This document shows, in pieces, positions 25,774-34,998 of a stretch of 47,800 nt of DNA. A program made the position numbers and the translations under genes. Each line of letters starts with the position of its first letter. Position 1 is the stretch's first letter. Origin of the DNA: Gemmatimonadota bacterium. Lineage in GTDB: Bacteria; Gemmatimonadota; Gemmatimonadetes; Gemmatimonadales; GWC2-71-9. The notes below the pieces were generated by a model. The model did no database searches and had not been told where the DNA came from. It saw nothing but the letters and a program-made list of their open reading frames with translations. The stretch spans positions 1-47,800 of the forward strand of contig JAJCZW010000150.1 of the NCBI GenBank assembly GCA_029262155.1. Direction: 5' to 3'.

Positions 25774-26711
25774 CGTCGGCCCCCCCGACCGTCGGTAAGC
25801 CCCGAACCCGCTTCCACGCGATCACAGTACTCCTCCTGGCGGGATCGTTCGCGTGCTCTCCGTCGGACGAGGAGAGCACGCAACCCCAGGCAGGGTGGCC
25901 TCTTCTCGATTCCGCCTCGGCGTTCGTCCTGGCCGTTGACGGCCTTGATGGTCCCGAATCGGTGCGCTACGACCCCGAGCTGGACATCTATTTCGTCTCG
26001 AATTTTAATGGGGACGGAAGTGCACGGGATGGAAACGGGTTCATCAGTCAGATCACCGGGTCCGGTGATCTCCGCTCGGGTCGGTTTGCGATTGGCACGA
26101 CCCGACAGCCACTGCACGCCCCACGCGGTATGACCATCGTTGGCGATACTTTATGGGTCGTTGACCTCGAATCCCTGCATGGATTCGACCGGCATACCGG
26201 CGCCCAGATCCGGTACATCGACCTGAGCGCGTTGGGGCCAGGATTTCTGAACGATGTCGCCGTGAGTCCGGATGGCGCCCTCTACATCACCGACACCGGT
26301 CGCTCAAGGATCTACAAGGTGCTGGGGGACGACGCGTCGATCGCCATTGCGGGGCCAGGACTCCTTGCACCCAATGGCATCGCGTGGGATGCACCCTCCC
26401 ACCGCTTTGTCATCGCACCGTGGGAAGGGGACAGCCTCCTGGCCTGGGATCCAGATTCCCTTGCCGTGTCCGTCATCGGACCGAGCCCGGGAGGCCTTCG
26501 AGACGGAATCGAATTCGTGGGTTCCCGATTGCTGGTCGTGAGCCAGGTTGATTCAGCGGTTCAGCTTCTGGCCGACGGTCAGATTTCCGATCTTATCCTC
26601 CTCCGAGGAGAAGGAGCTGATCTGGGTGTGGATTCGAAGCGAAACCGGATCGCCATTCCGTTTCTGTCCCGGAACCGAGTGGAGATCTGGCAGTTGCCAA
26701 CCGAGTGGTGA
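25770..26711 (+). CDS. Beta-propeller lipoprotein, SMP-30/NHL-like
   Basis: 313 residues. An N-terminal signal with a lipobox (SFAC, about residue 29) is followed by a propeller made of repeated blades: GPESVRYDPE, APRGMTIVGDTLWVVD, FLNDVAVSPDGALYITDTGRSRIY, APNGIAWD, GLRDGIEFVG. These are typical of the gluconolactonase/SMP-30-like or NHL group. It may bind or hydrolyse a small ligand in the envelope, but catalytic metal ligands are not certain. The start overlaps the cupredoxin lipoprotein stop by ATGA, implying joint production. Confidence 0.85.
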   Translation: MTSAPPTVGKPRTRFHAITVLLLAGSFACSPSDEESTQPQAGWPLLDSASAFVLAVDGLDGPESVRYDPELDIYFVSNFNGDGSARDGNGFISQITGSGDLRSGRFAIGTTRQPLHAPRGMTIVGDTLWVVDLESLHGFDRHTGAQIRYIDLSALGPGFLNDVAVSPDGALYITDTGRSRIYKVLGDDASIAIAGPGLLAPNGIAWDAPSHRFVIAPWEGDSLLAWDPDSLAVSVIGPSPGGLRDGIEFVGSRLLVVSQVDSAVQLLADGQISDLILLRGEGADLGVDSKRNRIAIPFLSRNRVEIWQLPTEW

Positions 26712-26723
26712 CGTCGCGACCGG

Positions 26724-27107
26724 TCAACGTGGGGTGGGGTATGGTCCACCGGCAGGTTCGTTGGATTGGGACAGGAGTCGTTCCGTAAAGTCCTGTCGTT
26801 CCTGGAGTTCGGTGACATCCTGCCGGAGGGAGTACAGCTCGTCCAGGATCTCCGATGGTACCTGATGGATATCGTCAGGATCGTCGAGGCTCCACCTTGA
26901 AATCCGGCGACCATCGACATCGCGAAAGCCTCCACTCGCTACCATGATGACATCGTAGAGGTACCAAATCCCCATCCCACCCATGGTGACGAGCTGAAGC
27001 AACCCGGTTCCTATCTTGCCTGCATAGAATCGGTGAGCACCGAACACACCCAAGGAGAGTGCGAGGACAAAGGCAACACCACGGGATCGATCAGATGAAG
27101 AAGCCAT
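26724..27107 (-). CDS. TM2-domain membrane protein
   Basis: 127 residues. The TM2 module (about 8-60) has two membrane helices linked by the typical GVFGAHRFYAGKIGTGLLQL and the following GIWYLYDVI. The C-terminal 60 residues are soluble and helical (SLRQDVTELQERQDF), probably a short coiled coil. TM2 proteins have no generally agreed function in bacteria. The gene is alone and converges on the propeller gene with 12 bases between them. Confidence 0.88.
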   Translation of the reverse strand: MASSSDRSRGVAFVLALSLGVFGAHRFYAGKIGTGLLQLVTMGGMGIWYLYDVIMVASGGFRDVDGRRISRWSLDDPDDIHQVPSEILDELYSLRQDVTELQERQDFTERLLSQSNEPAGGPYPTPR

Positions 27108-27212
27108 GGGCCAAACCTATGCCGATTTCGGTCGACTGGATAGGTCTGGAAACCAAAGAAATACCGCTCTCGTACAGGAGTGAGTCCTTTCCCATCATCG
27201 GCGGAGCATGTT

Positions 27213-27959
27213 GTGATCCTATCTCTCATCATTACCGCGACCCTGGCGGCGTCCGCTGGGGCACCGACCCTCGATCATCCAACCTTCCAGACCGGAGCTG
27301 AGGTCGTGCAGGCCATGCATGACCGGTACGCCGGGAAGTGGTATCGGACGTTCACGTTCGTGCAAACCACCACCTTTCCCAACGGTTCGACCCAGACTTG
27401 GTATGAAGCCATGGAGTTTCCCGGCAAGCTTCGGATTGACATCGCCCCACTTGAGGACCGTAACAGTTTGATCTTTCGAAACGACACCCTCTTCCGCCTG
27501 ACTGGCGGTACCGTGGCCAACACGATTCCACGGGTCCACCCCCTGTTGCTCCTCGGTTTTGATGTCTATTTCCTCCCGGTCGAAGAGACCCTCGCCAAGT
27601 TGACTGCCATGGGAGTGGACCTTACGCAGGTGCACAGTACGACCTGGCAGGGCAGACCCACCATTGTGGTTGGGGCCGCGACCGGCGACTCGACCAGCCA
27701 CCAGTTTTGGATCGACGAAGAACGACTGGTCTTTGTGCGTCTCCTGGAACCGATGCCGGGCAATCGGGGAATGGCAGATACTCAGTTCAACCGGTATGAA
27801 CCACTCGGCAAAGGATGGATTGCGCCGGAAGTACGCTTCTTCCAAGGCGGCCAGCCAACGATCACCGAGGAGTATCGGGAGATGAAGATTGGAATGGCCT
27901 TTGAGTCAACCCTTTTTGTGCCGACCCCCTGGACGCCAGCGGGCTGGATCACACCGTAA
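27213..27959 (+). CDS. Exported LolA-like protein of unknown function
   Basis: About 248 residues with an N-terminal signal sequence (VILSLIITATLAASAGA). The beta-rich body (EFPGKLRIDIAPLEDRNSLI, GRPTIVVGA, HQFWIDEERLVFVRLLE) resembles the LolA/LolB half-barrel fold used for lipid or lipoprotein binding. The likely start is the GTG at 27213, six bases after GGCGGAG; a frame from 27180 is also open. There is no LolB or LolCDE beside it, so a role in lipoprotein sorting is only one possibility. Confidence 0.72.
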   Translation: MILSLIITATLAASAGAPTLDHPTFQTGAEVVQAMHDRYAGKWYRTFTFVQTTTFPNGSTQTWYEAMEFPGKLRIDIAPLEDRNSLIFRNDTLFRLTGGTVANTIPRVHPLLLLGFDVYFLPVEETLAKLTAMGVDLTQVHSTTWQGRPTIVVGAATGDSTSHQFWIDEERLVFVRLLEPMPGNRGMADTQFNRYEPLGKGWIAPEVRFFQGGQPTITEEYREMKIGMAFESTLFVPTPWTPAGWITP

Positions 27960-27990
27960 GGGTCGCCATCTGTCCCGGGGGGGGGGAGGG

Positions 27991-29217
27991 TCAGAAAGAG
28001 ACCGCCGTATTGAGCTGAAGACGGTGGAGAGATGGGCTTGGCTGCCCTGCCGGCGATCGGATCTGCGTGACGAGATGGTCTTTGGCCGACATCGTCACCC
28101 CGCGAGCCGCGCGCACTTCAATCTGTAGCATGAGCCCCTGGACATTGGTCCCTCCGGACCGACCGAAATCACTATAGCTGAGCGCTGAGACAGTCGATTC
28201 TTTCTCCGCCCTGGCGAATGCCGCCGCGAGACGGATATCACCGCTTCGGCGCAGCTCGCCCCAACTCGCCCCAACCCATATGGCATCGTTGTCTCGGACC
28301 GCCTCAGTATTGTGAGCCACATCGACGAAGATACCAAACGGTCGTGACGCCCCACGCGGACGCATGACGAACTCCGCTGCCCCCCGGAGTATCGTGAACC
28401 CATTCAGGAACCCGATGATGGGGTTGCTGGCCGTCGGCTTGAAGGGGACACCACCGTCAACCACAGATCCGTCCTGCAAACGAACCCCGTTGCTGATAAC
28501 CAACTGGTCGTTGCTGTTACCTGCCTGTGCAATCAGATCCGGCCTCCTGTAATGCATGACACCCCCGGCGAGGGTGAGGGTGGTGCGGGAGGAGTCTAAC
28601 CCGAGGGTGACCACACCCTGTCCACCGAACATCCAGGCATCCGGCCCCGAACCTACTTCATCCAGGACCCACTGATCGGCATGGAGATCGATTCGACGCA
28701 AGAGGCCCTGCCCCGCCCGAAGCACACCTACGGCTTCGTGAAATCCCTCCACCGTGACATCGCCATCGAGGACCAGTTCCGACCCCATTCCGGCGGAGGG
28801 TTTGAAGTGTTGGGGAGAGAACTTGCCCCCGGTGAAACTTAGGATCGGTCGGTTCGACCCAAGAAAGGACGCTGGGGCGAACTGGACATACGCCCGGTTG
28901 ATGGAAACCGATTTCCCATCGAATAGCCCGTCAAAACTCTGGTTGGTCGAGGTGATATTGTCGGCATTCCCTGAGGCAACCCTAAAACCCACCCGCCAAT
29001 CCGGATTGATCTGGCTCGTAAGCCCAAGCCGAAATCGAAATCGGAAACGGGTCCGTGTCGGTGCCGCCTCCTGAAAGAACGCCTCGTGACGGATCCGGAT
29101 ATCACCGCTGAATCTGATCCGCTCCCACCAATCCAACGAGGCATCCTGAGCGAATGCGTGCGATGGAACAATACCGCCAAGTAGAACAGCGATGAGGCAT
29201 CGGGTTATCGCTCTCAC
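27991..29217 (-). CDS. Putative outer-membrane porin-like barrel protein
   Basis: About 408 residues. A signal peptide (ITRCLIAVLLGGIVPSHAFAQ) is followed by long alternating strands rich in Arg, Phe and Gly (TRFRFRFRLGLTSQ), and the chain ends in Phe, as barrel proteins do. The GNADNITSTNQSFDG and NRAYVQFAP stretches resemble the putative-porin group. I chose the GTG at 29217 because GGAGGG lies about four bases upstream; an ATG at 29241 is an alternative. It probably admits small solutes; its specificity is unknown. Confidence 0.8.
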   Translation of the reverse strand: MRAITRCLIAVLLGGIVPSHAFAQDASLDWWERIRFSGDIRIRHEAFFQEAAPTRTRFRFRFRLGLTSQINPDWRVGFRVASGNADNITSTNQSFDGLFDGKSVSINRAYVQFAPASFLGSNRPILSFTGGKFSPQHFKPSAGMGSELVLDGDVTVEGFHEAVGVLRAGQGLLRRIDLHADQWVLDEVGSGPDAWMFGGQGVVTLGLDSSRTTLTLAGGVMHYRRPDLIAQAGNSNDQLVISNGVRLQDGSVVDGGVPFKPTASNPIIGFLNGFTILRGAAEFVMRPRGASRPFGIFVDVAHNTEAVRDNDAIWVGASWGELRRSGDIRLAAAFARAEKESTVSALSYSDFGRSGGTNVQGLMLQIEVRAARGVTMSAKDHLVTQIRSPAGQPSPSLHRLQLNTAVSF

Positions 29218-29311
29218 AAACCCTCCGGTTGGGGATGACATCGTGCGACAAACTCAAGAAAAGGGAGTGACGTCACAGGACAGGCCGCGGAATGTCACGG
29301 CCTTGTAACGG

Positions 29312-30211
29312 GTGCCGGGACTTGCCATCGCGTCGGAGACGCCCACCTTTCAAAACGTGCCCCAAATTACTCCCCTGCCCTTGCGCCCCGTCACGCTGCT
29401 CGGCATCCCCTATGATGGGGGCGCCTCAGGCCTGCGGGGGGCCGCCGACGCGCCAGATGCAATCCGTGAGATGTTGGTCGACCCGTCAGGGAACACCTGG
29501 TGCCTGGATGGGTTTGACATCACGACCCAACTCGACGATCGGGGGAACCTGGCCATCCACTCGCGGTTGGGCGGATGGTCGGCCATCACCACGATCTATG
29601 AACAACTTGGTCCCTATCTCTCTCGTTCTGGCAGCCCGCTCGTCGTGCTTGGTGGAGATCATTCTATCTCTCTCCCAATGCTCCGTGCGGTACGACCACT
29701 TCACCCAACCCTGCAACTCCTCCACCTCGATGCCCACCCCGATTGTTACCCAGAGTTTAACGGGGATCGTTTCTCGCACGCCTGTCCTATGGCGCGCATA
29801 GCAGAAGAAGGCCTGGCCGATCAGATCGTTCAGATCGGAATCCGAAGCATGACCGAACCCCAACGAGCGGTGGCGCATCTCCACGGTATCGCATCGTTTG
29901 CACCTGACGATTGGGAGGCCGGACTCGCCGCGCTCGCGCCCGGCCCAGTCTACCTCTCGCTTGACATGGATGTCATCGACCCCGGCGTGGCACCGGCGGT
30001 GGCGCACCCCGAACCGGGTGGCCTGACGGTGCGGGAGGTCCTGACGATTCTCGGTCGTTTGCGAGGGCGCCTCATCGTCGCCGATCTCGTGGAGTACATC
30101 CCGTCTCTCGATCACGACGGCATGACGGCACGCGTGGCCGTCCGATGTCTGAAAGAGATCGTGGCGATGCTAGCCCAACCGCCGGAATCTCACTCACCGC
30201 TCTCCTCGTAG
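29312..30211 (+). CDS. Arginase/agmatinase-family ureohydrolase
   Basis: 299 residues. The binuclear manganese site is complete: His in GGDHS, Asp/His/Asp in LDAHPDCYP and Asp pair in SLDMDVIDP. The overall order matches agmatinase (SpeB) or related guanidino-hydrolases, and the substrate choice cannot be read with certainty. It is cytoplasmic. The start is a GTG with a weak site; a GTG 15 codons later is possible. The next gene, for an exported amidohydrolase, starts seven bases after the stop. Confidence 0.88.
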   Translation: MPGLAIASETPTFQNVPQITPLPLRPVTLLGIPYDGGASGLRGAADAPDAIREMLVDPSGNTWCLDGFDITTQLDDRGNLAIHSRLGGWSAITTIYEQLGPYLSRSGSPLVVLGGDHSISLPMLRAVRPLHPTLQLLHLDAHPDCYPEFNGDRFSHACPMARIAEEGLADQIVQIGIRSMTEPQRAVAHLHGIASFAPDDWEAGLAALAPGPVYLSLDMDVIDPGVAPAVAHPEPGGLTVREVLTILGRLRGRLIVADLVEYIPSLDHDGMTARVAVRCLKEIVAMLAQPPESHSPLSS

Positions 30212-30218
30212 GGGTCGT

Positions 30219-31352
30219 ATGCCCATATCCCGGCCACTCGGATCGTCCCCAACCCTGCGACGATTCGGACCATCCGCCAGCATCGTTGCCCTCACCCTGG
30301 TTGTTGGATTGCCCCGGGCCTGCGCCCAGATGACGGTCGAAGAGTATACCCCACGCTCAACACTCAAGGTGCCCACCCACGAGATCTCTCGGGCGCGCTA
30401 TCCGTTCATCGACGTTCACAACCATCAACGCCTGAACCTCGATAGCCAAGCTGTCGCACAGCTAGTCAGCGATATGGATGCCCTCAACATGGGCCTTATG
30501 GTGAACCTGAGTGGCCGTTCCGGAGCCGACCTGCGCCAGGGGATCGCATCCCTTCGAGACCGCTACCCGACGCGGTTTCTGCTCTTCGCCAATGTCGACT
30601 TCTCGAAGATCGATGAACCCGATTTCGGCACCCGTGCCGCCATCCAACTCGAAGCGGACGTGCGAGCCGGCGCGCAGGGACTCAAGATTTTCAAGAATCT
30701 TGGTCTCACCCTTCGCGACAAGAGCGGGACACGGGTCCCCACAGATGACCCCCGGCTCGACCCCATCTGGGACAAGGCCGGTGCTTTGGGGATTCCCGTC
30801 TTGATTCATACCGGAGAACCGGCCTCATTTTTCGAGCCGCATGACAAGTTCAACGAGCGCTGGCTGGAGCTTAAACAGATCCCGAGCCGTGCTCGCCCAC
30901 CCAACCGGTACCCCTCGTGGGAACAGATCATGGGGGAACAGCATCACGTGTTTGAAAAGCACCCGGAGACCAACTTCATTGCCGCTCATCTCGACTGGAT
31001 GGGTGGTGATCTCGACCGACTGGGACAGCTCCTCGACCGGTTACCGAATGTGTATACCGAAATCGGAGCGGTCCTCGCCGAACTCGGACGGCAGCCCCGT
31101 CATGCCCGGGCCTGGTTCATCCGACACCAGGATCGGGTGTTGTTTGGAAAGGACTCCTGGGCCCCTGAGGAGTATCCGGTCTACTTCCGGGTCCTTGAGA
31201 CCGAAGACGAATACTTCGACTACTATCGGAAACGGCACGCCTTCTGGAAGATGTACGGACTCGGACTCCCCGATACGGTCTTGCGGAAGCTGTACTACGA
31301 AAACGCAATGCGCATCATCCCAGGAATTGACCCGACACCCTTCCCTCAGTAG
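30219..31352 (+). CDS. Exported amidohydrolase-family protein
   Basis: 377 residues. An N-terminal hydrophobic segment (about 22-36, ending ACAQ) suggests export. The TIM-barrel of the amidohydrolase-2 group carries metal-type residues: DVHNH, the Lys in LKIFKNLG, His in IHTGEP, His in AAHLDWMGGD and Asp in FGKDS. Members include decarboxylases and lactone or amide hydrolases. AGGGG precedes the ATG. Seven bases after the arginase-family gene, it is probably co-transcribed with it, but a shared pathway is not evident. Confidence 0.87.
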   Translation: MPISRPLGSSPTLRRFGPSASIVALTLVVGLPRACAQMTVEEYTPRSTLKVPTHEISRARYPFIDVHNHQRLNLDSQAVAQLVSDMDALNMGLMVNLSGRSGADLRQGIASLRDRYPTRFLLFANVDFSKIDEPDFGTRAAIQLEADVRAGAQGLKIFKNLGLTLRDKSGTRVPTDDPRLDPIWDKAGALGIPVLIHTGEPASFFEPHDKFNERWLELKQIPSRARPPNRYPSWEQIMGEQHHVFEKHPETNFIAAHLDWMGGDLDRLGQLLDRLPNVYTEIGAVLAELGRQPRHARAWFIRHQDRVLFGKDSWAPEEYPVYFRVLETEDEYFDYYRKRHAFWKMYGLGLPDTVLRKLYYENAMRIIPGIDPTPFPQ

Positions 31353-31358
31353 CTCTCG

Positions 31359-32090
31359 CTACCAGGGGAGATCCAAGCTGGTACATAGGAACCGCATCAG
31401 CGGCTTGGCGCTGGCATAGTCCTCGATGACGCGGTCCACAAAGTCGGCGGCCAAGAGAGATTGGGGACGGAGTTTCTTAATAGCGATGAAATCGGTCCGA
31501 CGGAGATCCACGATCAGCGGATGATCGACCGGAATACCGGCGGGGGCTCGTTTCAGACTGTCGCCGGTCAGGGCAAAGCCGGCATCGACAAAGGGAATGT
31601 GATCTCGGGCCTTGATCCACGCCTTGGGGCGCGCCACAATCGCCGCTCGAATCCCGGTCAGGACGTCACGATCGGGGTGCCAGATCCCGGTGCCGAGAAA
31701 GAGGTTTCCGGGCTCAATGTGGAGGTAGAGCCCGGGTGCATGAACATCCTTTCCGGCGGCGTGACGAAATTGAATCCCAACGTTGGTTTTGTAGGGACGT
31801 TTGTCTCGGGAGAATCGGGTATCCCGATACACCCGCATCATCGACCCACCAGACTTCTTCGCGTCGGCTGTGACATGCCGAGAGATCGTCTTGCGTAGGC
31901 GAGGCTTCATGGCCTCGATGAACGCGAGAGCGGGCGTCTGCACCTCCGCCTGGTACCGCTCTTTGTGGCGAGCAAACCACTCGCGATTGTTATGCTCTTG
32001 GAGTTCCTCGAGAAACCGGACCAGGGAGCGCTCGAATCGAAAGGTGTTGGATGACACATGAGCTCCAACGTGGGGAGTATCGGTTGACAT
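31359..32090 (-). CDS. DUF2461-family protein
   Basis: 243 residues matching the DUF2461 pattern: FLEELQEHNNREWFARHKERY near the N-terminus, SGGSMMRVYRDTRFSRDKRPYKTNVGI in the middle and PGLYLHIEPGNLFLGTGIWHP after it. The family is common in bacteria and has no established function. No signal peptide or membrane helix is present. It converges on the amidohydrolase gene with six bases between stops and diverges from the M20 peptidase gene. Confidence 0.92.
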   Translation of the reverse strand: MSTDTPHVGAHVSSNTFRFERSLVRFLEELQEHNNREWFARHKERYQAEVQTPALAFIEAMKPRLRKTISRHVTADAKKSGGSMMRVYRDTRFSRDKRPYKTNVGIQFRHAAGKDVHAPGLYLHIEPGNLFLGTGIWHPDRDVLTGIRAAIVARPKAWIKARDHIPFVDAGFALTGDSLKRAPAGIPVDHPLIVDLRRTDFIAIKKLRPQSLLAADFVDRVIEDYASAKPLMRFLCTSLDLPW

Positions 32091-32098
32091 CGCCTACA

Positions 32099-32112
32099 AT
32101 TCAGTACTGAAT
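32099..32112. repeat. 14-base perfect palindrome between divergent genes
   Basis: ATTCAGTACTGAAT reads the same on both strands. It lies in the 86-base gap between the DUF2461 gene (minus) and the M20 peptidase gene (plus), nine bases before the first start codon. A regulator could bind here and control both directions; this is inferred from position alone. Confidence 0.4.
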
Positions 32113-32176
32113 CGATGTGTTCACTCTGACGAGCGCCTATTCTACATTGTTTCCCTTGGCAGCTGGAGCCTACCCC

Positions 32177-33733
32177 ATGCGTCTTTCGTTCTTCCTTCTC
32201 ATCGTGTCGAGTATCTCGGGTCGCCTGGCCGCCCAGACGATGTCTCCGGCGGACGTTCGCAAGGCGGTACGAGAATATCGCCTGGCGCACGAAGGCGCCA
32301 TCGTCAGACAGTTGGTCGACCTGCTCGCCATCCCCAACAACGCAGCAGACGACATCCGCATACGACAAAACGCCGCTACCCTCCAAGACCTCCTCAGGGC
32401 CCGCGGCTTCTCTGCACGCCTCTTGGAATCGCCTGGCTCTCCACCGGTCGTCTTTGCCGAACAGCAGACGCCGGGCGCTTCTCGCACGATCGTGTTTTAT
32501 GCCCACTATGACGGGCAGCCGGTCGACTCGACCCAATGGTCATCCAACCCGTACCAAGCGGTCCTCCGTTCTCAGGCGCTCTTTGCCGGTGGGACGGAGA
32601 TTCCGCTCCCGGGCCCAACCGAACGGGTCGACCCCGAAAGCCGGCTATACGGACGTTCGGCGAGTGATGACAAGTCACCGATCGTGGCTCTCCTCACCGC
32701 TCTCGATGCGCTGAAGGCGCAGCGCATCCCCCTCTCCGTCAACCTCAAAGTGTTCCTGGAGGGAGAAGAGGAGGCCGGATCGGGGCACCTCCGCCAGATG
32801 TTGGAGACACACCGTGACCGCCTCACCTCCGATGGGTGGATCTTCGCCGATGGCCCGGTTCATCAATCGCGTCGTCCCCAGATCGTCTTCGGCGTCCGTG
32901 GTGTCATGGGACTCGGATTGTCTGTCTTTGGGCCCACCAGACCATTGCACTCGGGGCACTATGGGAATTTTGCTCCGAATCCCAACGTCCTCCTCGTGCA
33001 TCTTCTTGCCTCAATGCGCGATCCCGAAGGTGTGATCACGATCGACGGATTCTACGACGATATCACCCCACTGACGGCAGCCGATCGTAGGGCCTTCGCA
33101 TCAATTCCTTCTGTCGATGACGAACTCCGGGCTGCCCTCGGCATAGGGCAGACCGAAGCGAACAACGCCCCGTTAGCCGAACGACTCACCCTTCCGGCGC
33201 TCAACCTGGATGGACTGGATGGTGGCCCCGCGCGGGCCGGTGCCGCCAACGTGATCCAACCGGTGGCCTATGCCGCGATCGATTTCCGCCTGGTGCCGGG
33301 TCAACAGCCCGATCGGGTACGCGCCCTGGTGGAAGCCCACATTCGAAAGCAGGGGTTCACCATCGTCAGCACCCCGCCCGATTCTCTTACCCGCGCGACC
33401 AACACCCGTTTGGTCCGAGTGACGTGGGGAACAGGCTACCCCGCCGTTCGCACACCACTCGACCTCCCGATCGCCCGAGCGATCACTCGCATCGCCACCG
33501 CGACCCTGGGAGAGCCCGCAATCGAGGTTCCAACCTTGGGTGGCAGCCTTCCCCTCTTTCACTTCGCCGAAGTGCTCGGCGTGCCGCTGATCGTGGTCCC
33601 GATGGTCAATCACGACAACAACCAGCACGGGGCCGACGAGAACCTCCGGATCCAAAACCTGTGGGACGGCATTGAACTCTATGCCGGTCTCCTCGCGGGA
33701 CTTGGCCACGAAATGGGGCTGCCCGTCCCCTAG
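32177..33733 (+). CDS. Exported M20-family metallopeptidase
   Basis: 518 residues. Signal peptide (MRLSFFLLIVSSISG, cut after LAAQ), then the M20 catalytic domain with an inserted dimerisation lid (about 230-400). Metal and catalytic residues: His in YAHYDGQP, Asp in SASDDKSP, Glu pair in LEGEEEAGS, Asp in IFADGP and a late His in MVNHDNNQH. It would cleave dipeptides or acylated amino acids in the periplasm. GGAG lies nine bases before the chosen ATG; the longer frame from 32117 lacks a good site. Confidence 0.92.
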   Translation: MRLSFFLLIVSSISGRLAAQTMSPADVRKAVREYRLAHEGAIVRQLVDLLAIPNNAADDIRIRQNAATLQDLLRARGFSARLLESPGSPPVVFAEQQTPGASRTIVFYAHYDGQPVDSTQWSSNPYQAVLRSQALFAGGTEIPLPGPTERVDPESRLYGRSASDDKSPIVALLTALDALKAQRIPLSVNLKVFLEGEEEAGSGHLRQMLETHRDRLTSDGWIFADGPVHQSRRPQIVFGVRGVMGLGLSVFGPTRPLHSGHYGNFAPNPNVLLVHLLASMRDPEGVITIDGFYDDITPLTAADRRAFASIPSVDDELRAALGIGQTEANNAPLAERLTLPALNLDGLDGGPARAGAANVIQPVAYAAIDFRLVPGQQPDRVRALVEAHIRKQGFTIVSTPPDSLTRATNTRLVRVTWGTGYPAVRTPLDLPIARAITRIATATLGEPAIEVPTLGGSLPLFHFAEVLGVPLIVVPMVNHDNNQHGADENLRIQNLWDGIELYAGLLAGLGHEMGLPVP

Positions 33734-33778
33734 CGGCACCTTCCCCATCCCTCCCACGCAACCCTCCGAGGGGGTGCG

Positions 33779-34372
33779 GTGTCTGATAGCACAAGACGGC
33801 AGAAGGCATCCTTGAGCGGAACGGAGCGAGTGGACCAAACCCGACTGATTGATCGCGTCCTCGCCAGGGATCCCAATGCGGAACGGGAGTTGTACGACCA
33901 GCACGTGGATCGGATTTATCGGCTGGCGTACCGCATGGTGGGAGATGCCGACCTGGCATCCGACTACACCCAGGACACCTTCGTCCGCGCCTTTGACCGC
34001 CTTGCAGGATTTCGCGGAGAAGCGGCGTTCAGTACCTGGCTCACGTCGATTGCGATATCGGTGATCTACAATGGGCAGCGCAAGGTCAAACGTATTCGTA
34101 GTCGGGAGGTCGCTTTGGATACAGTACAGAATGTGGGGACGGAGGACCGATCCAACACCCCGCTCCTGCAGGAGCGATTGCATGATGCGGTGAACGACCT
34201 TCCCGAGGGCTATCGCACGGTGTTCCTCATGCACGACGTCGAGGGCTACACCCATCAAGAGATCGCCTCCGTACTCTCAGTGCGCGAAGGAACTTCGAAG
34301 GCACAGCTCTCGAGAGCGCGTGCCCGACTCCGACTCACCCTGGCTGACCTTGCAGGAGAATGGATTGCATGA
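33779..34372 (+). CDS. RNA polymerase ECF sigma factor
   Basis: 197 residues. Region 2 (about 27-95) contains LYDQHVDRIYRLAYRMVGD, the DLASDYTQDTFVRAF helix and FSTWLTSIAISVI. Region 4 (about 130-190) contains LPEGYRTVFLMHDVEGYTHQEIA and the recognition helix REGTSKAQLSRARARLR. GTG start with a GAGGGGG element seven bases upstream. Its stop overlaps the next gene, a membrane anti-sigma-like protein, by ATGA, and two exported HEAT proteins follow. It probably transcribes its own operon. No promoter was assigned in the 45-base gap. Confidence 0.93.
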   Translation: MSDSTRRQKASLSGTERVDQTRLIDRVLARDPNAERELYDQHVDRIYRLAYRMVGDADLASDYTQDTFVRAFDRLAGFRGEAAFSTWLTSIAISVIYNGQRKVKRIRSREVALDTVQNVGTEDRSNTPLLQERLHDAVNDLPEGYRTVFLMHDVEGYTHQEIASVLSVREGTSKAQLSRARARLRLTLADLAGEWIA

Positions 34373-34998
34373 CCGACCACGACCCCCAGGACGATCCGTT
34401 GACTTCCTTGATCCGAGATGAGTTCCGTCGGCCACCACCGACCCCACGGGACGAGATCTGGGCTGGCATTCGGGCAAAGCGTATCGCACAAGCTGCCCCA
34501 CGCCCGCACGCCACATTCCACCACCGTCCGCTCGTGGTGGCCGGCTGGATCACCGGCATCGCGGCCGCCCTCGTTCTGGGCATCGGGCTCGGCCGGATCA
34601 TGGCGCCTACCACAGCCGTCTCTCCGGTGGCTGGGTCGTCCTCTCCGGAATCCACCGTCGCCCTCTCCGCTGCCACCGTGCAACATCTGAGTGCAGTGGA
34701 AACCTTGCTCACATCGTTCCGCACCGGCCAAGAGGGTGAATCGTTTGCCGCTCTCGCCCGAGACCTGCTGACCACCACGCGACTCTTGCTCGACACCAAG
34801 GCTATGACTGATCGGAAGACACAGGCACTGCTCGAAGACCTGGAATTCGTCCTCGCCCAGATCATTCAGGCACCGACCGATCGGCCCGTGGATCGTGATT
34901 TGATCGCGGACGGCCTTAACCAGCGGGAACTCCTTCCTCGTCTTCGCACGGCCATCCCTGCCGGCGGCACCTCTCTTCGGCTTCTTGGAGAACTCTGA
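34369..34998 (+). CDS. Single-pass membrane protein, probable anti-sigma factor
   Basis: 209 residues. A cytoplasmic N-terminal segment contains RRPPPTPRDEIWAGIRAKR (about 20-38). One membrane helix (about 55-77) and a mainly helical periplasmic domain of about 130 residues follow. No zinc-type His-Cys-Cys motif is present. The ATG shares ATGA with the sigma-factor stop, and the stop shares one base with the HEAT gene. Position and topology indicate it holds the sigma factor at the membrane; direct binding is inferred. Confidence 0.78.
   Translation: MTDHDPQDDPLTSLIRDEFRRPPPTPRDEIWAGIRAKRIAQAAPRPHATFHHRPLVVAGWITGIAAALVLGIGLGRIMAPTTAVSPVAGSSSPESTVALSAATVQHLSAVETLLTSFRTGQEGESFAALARDLLTTTRLLLDTKAMTDRKTQALLEDLEFVLAQIIQAPTDRPVDRDLIADGLNQRELLPRLRTAIPAGGTSLRLLGEL

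Noticed and set aside
27977-27986. Run of ten G as a phase-variation site
   Set aside because: Falls between two convergent stop codons and so changes no protein.
29267-29276. GTGACGTCAC palindrome between porin and arginase-family genes
   Set aside because: Ten bases are expected by chance at this GC content and no promoter element is aligned with it.
33173-34258. Minus-strand open frame of 361 codons
   Set aside because: Overlaps the M20 peptidase and sigma-factor genes in antisense; both of those have complete motifs.
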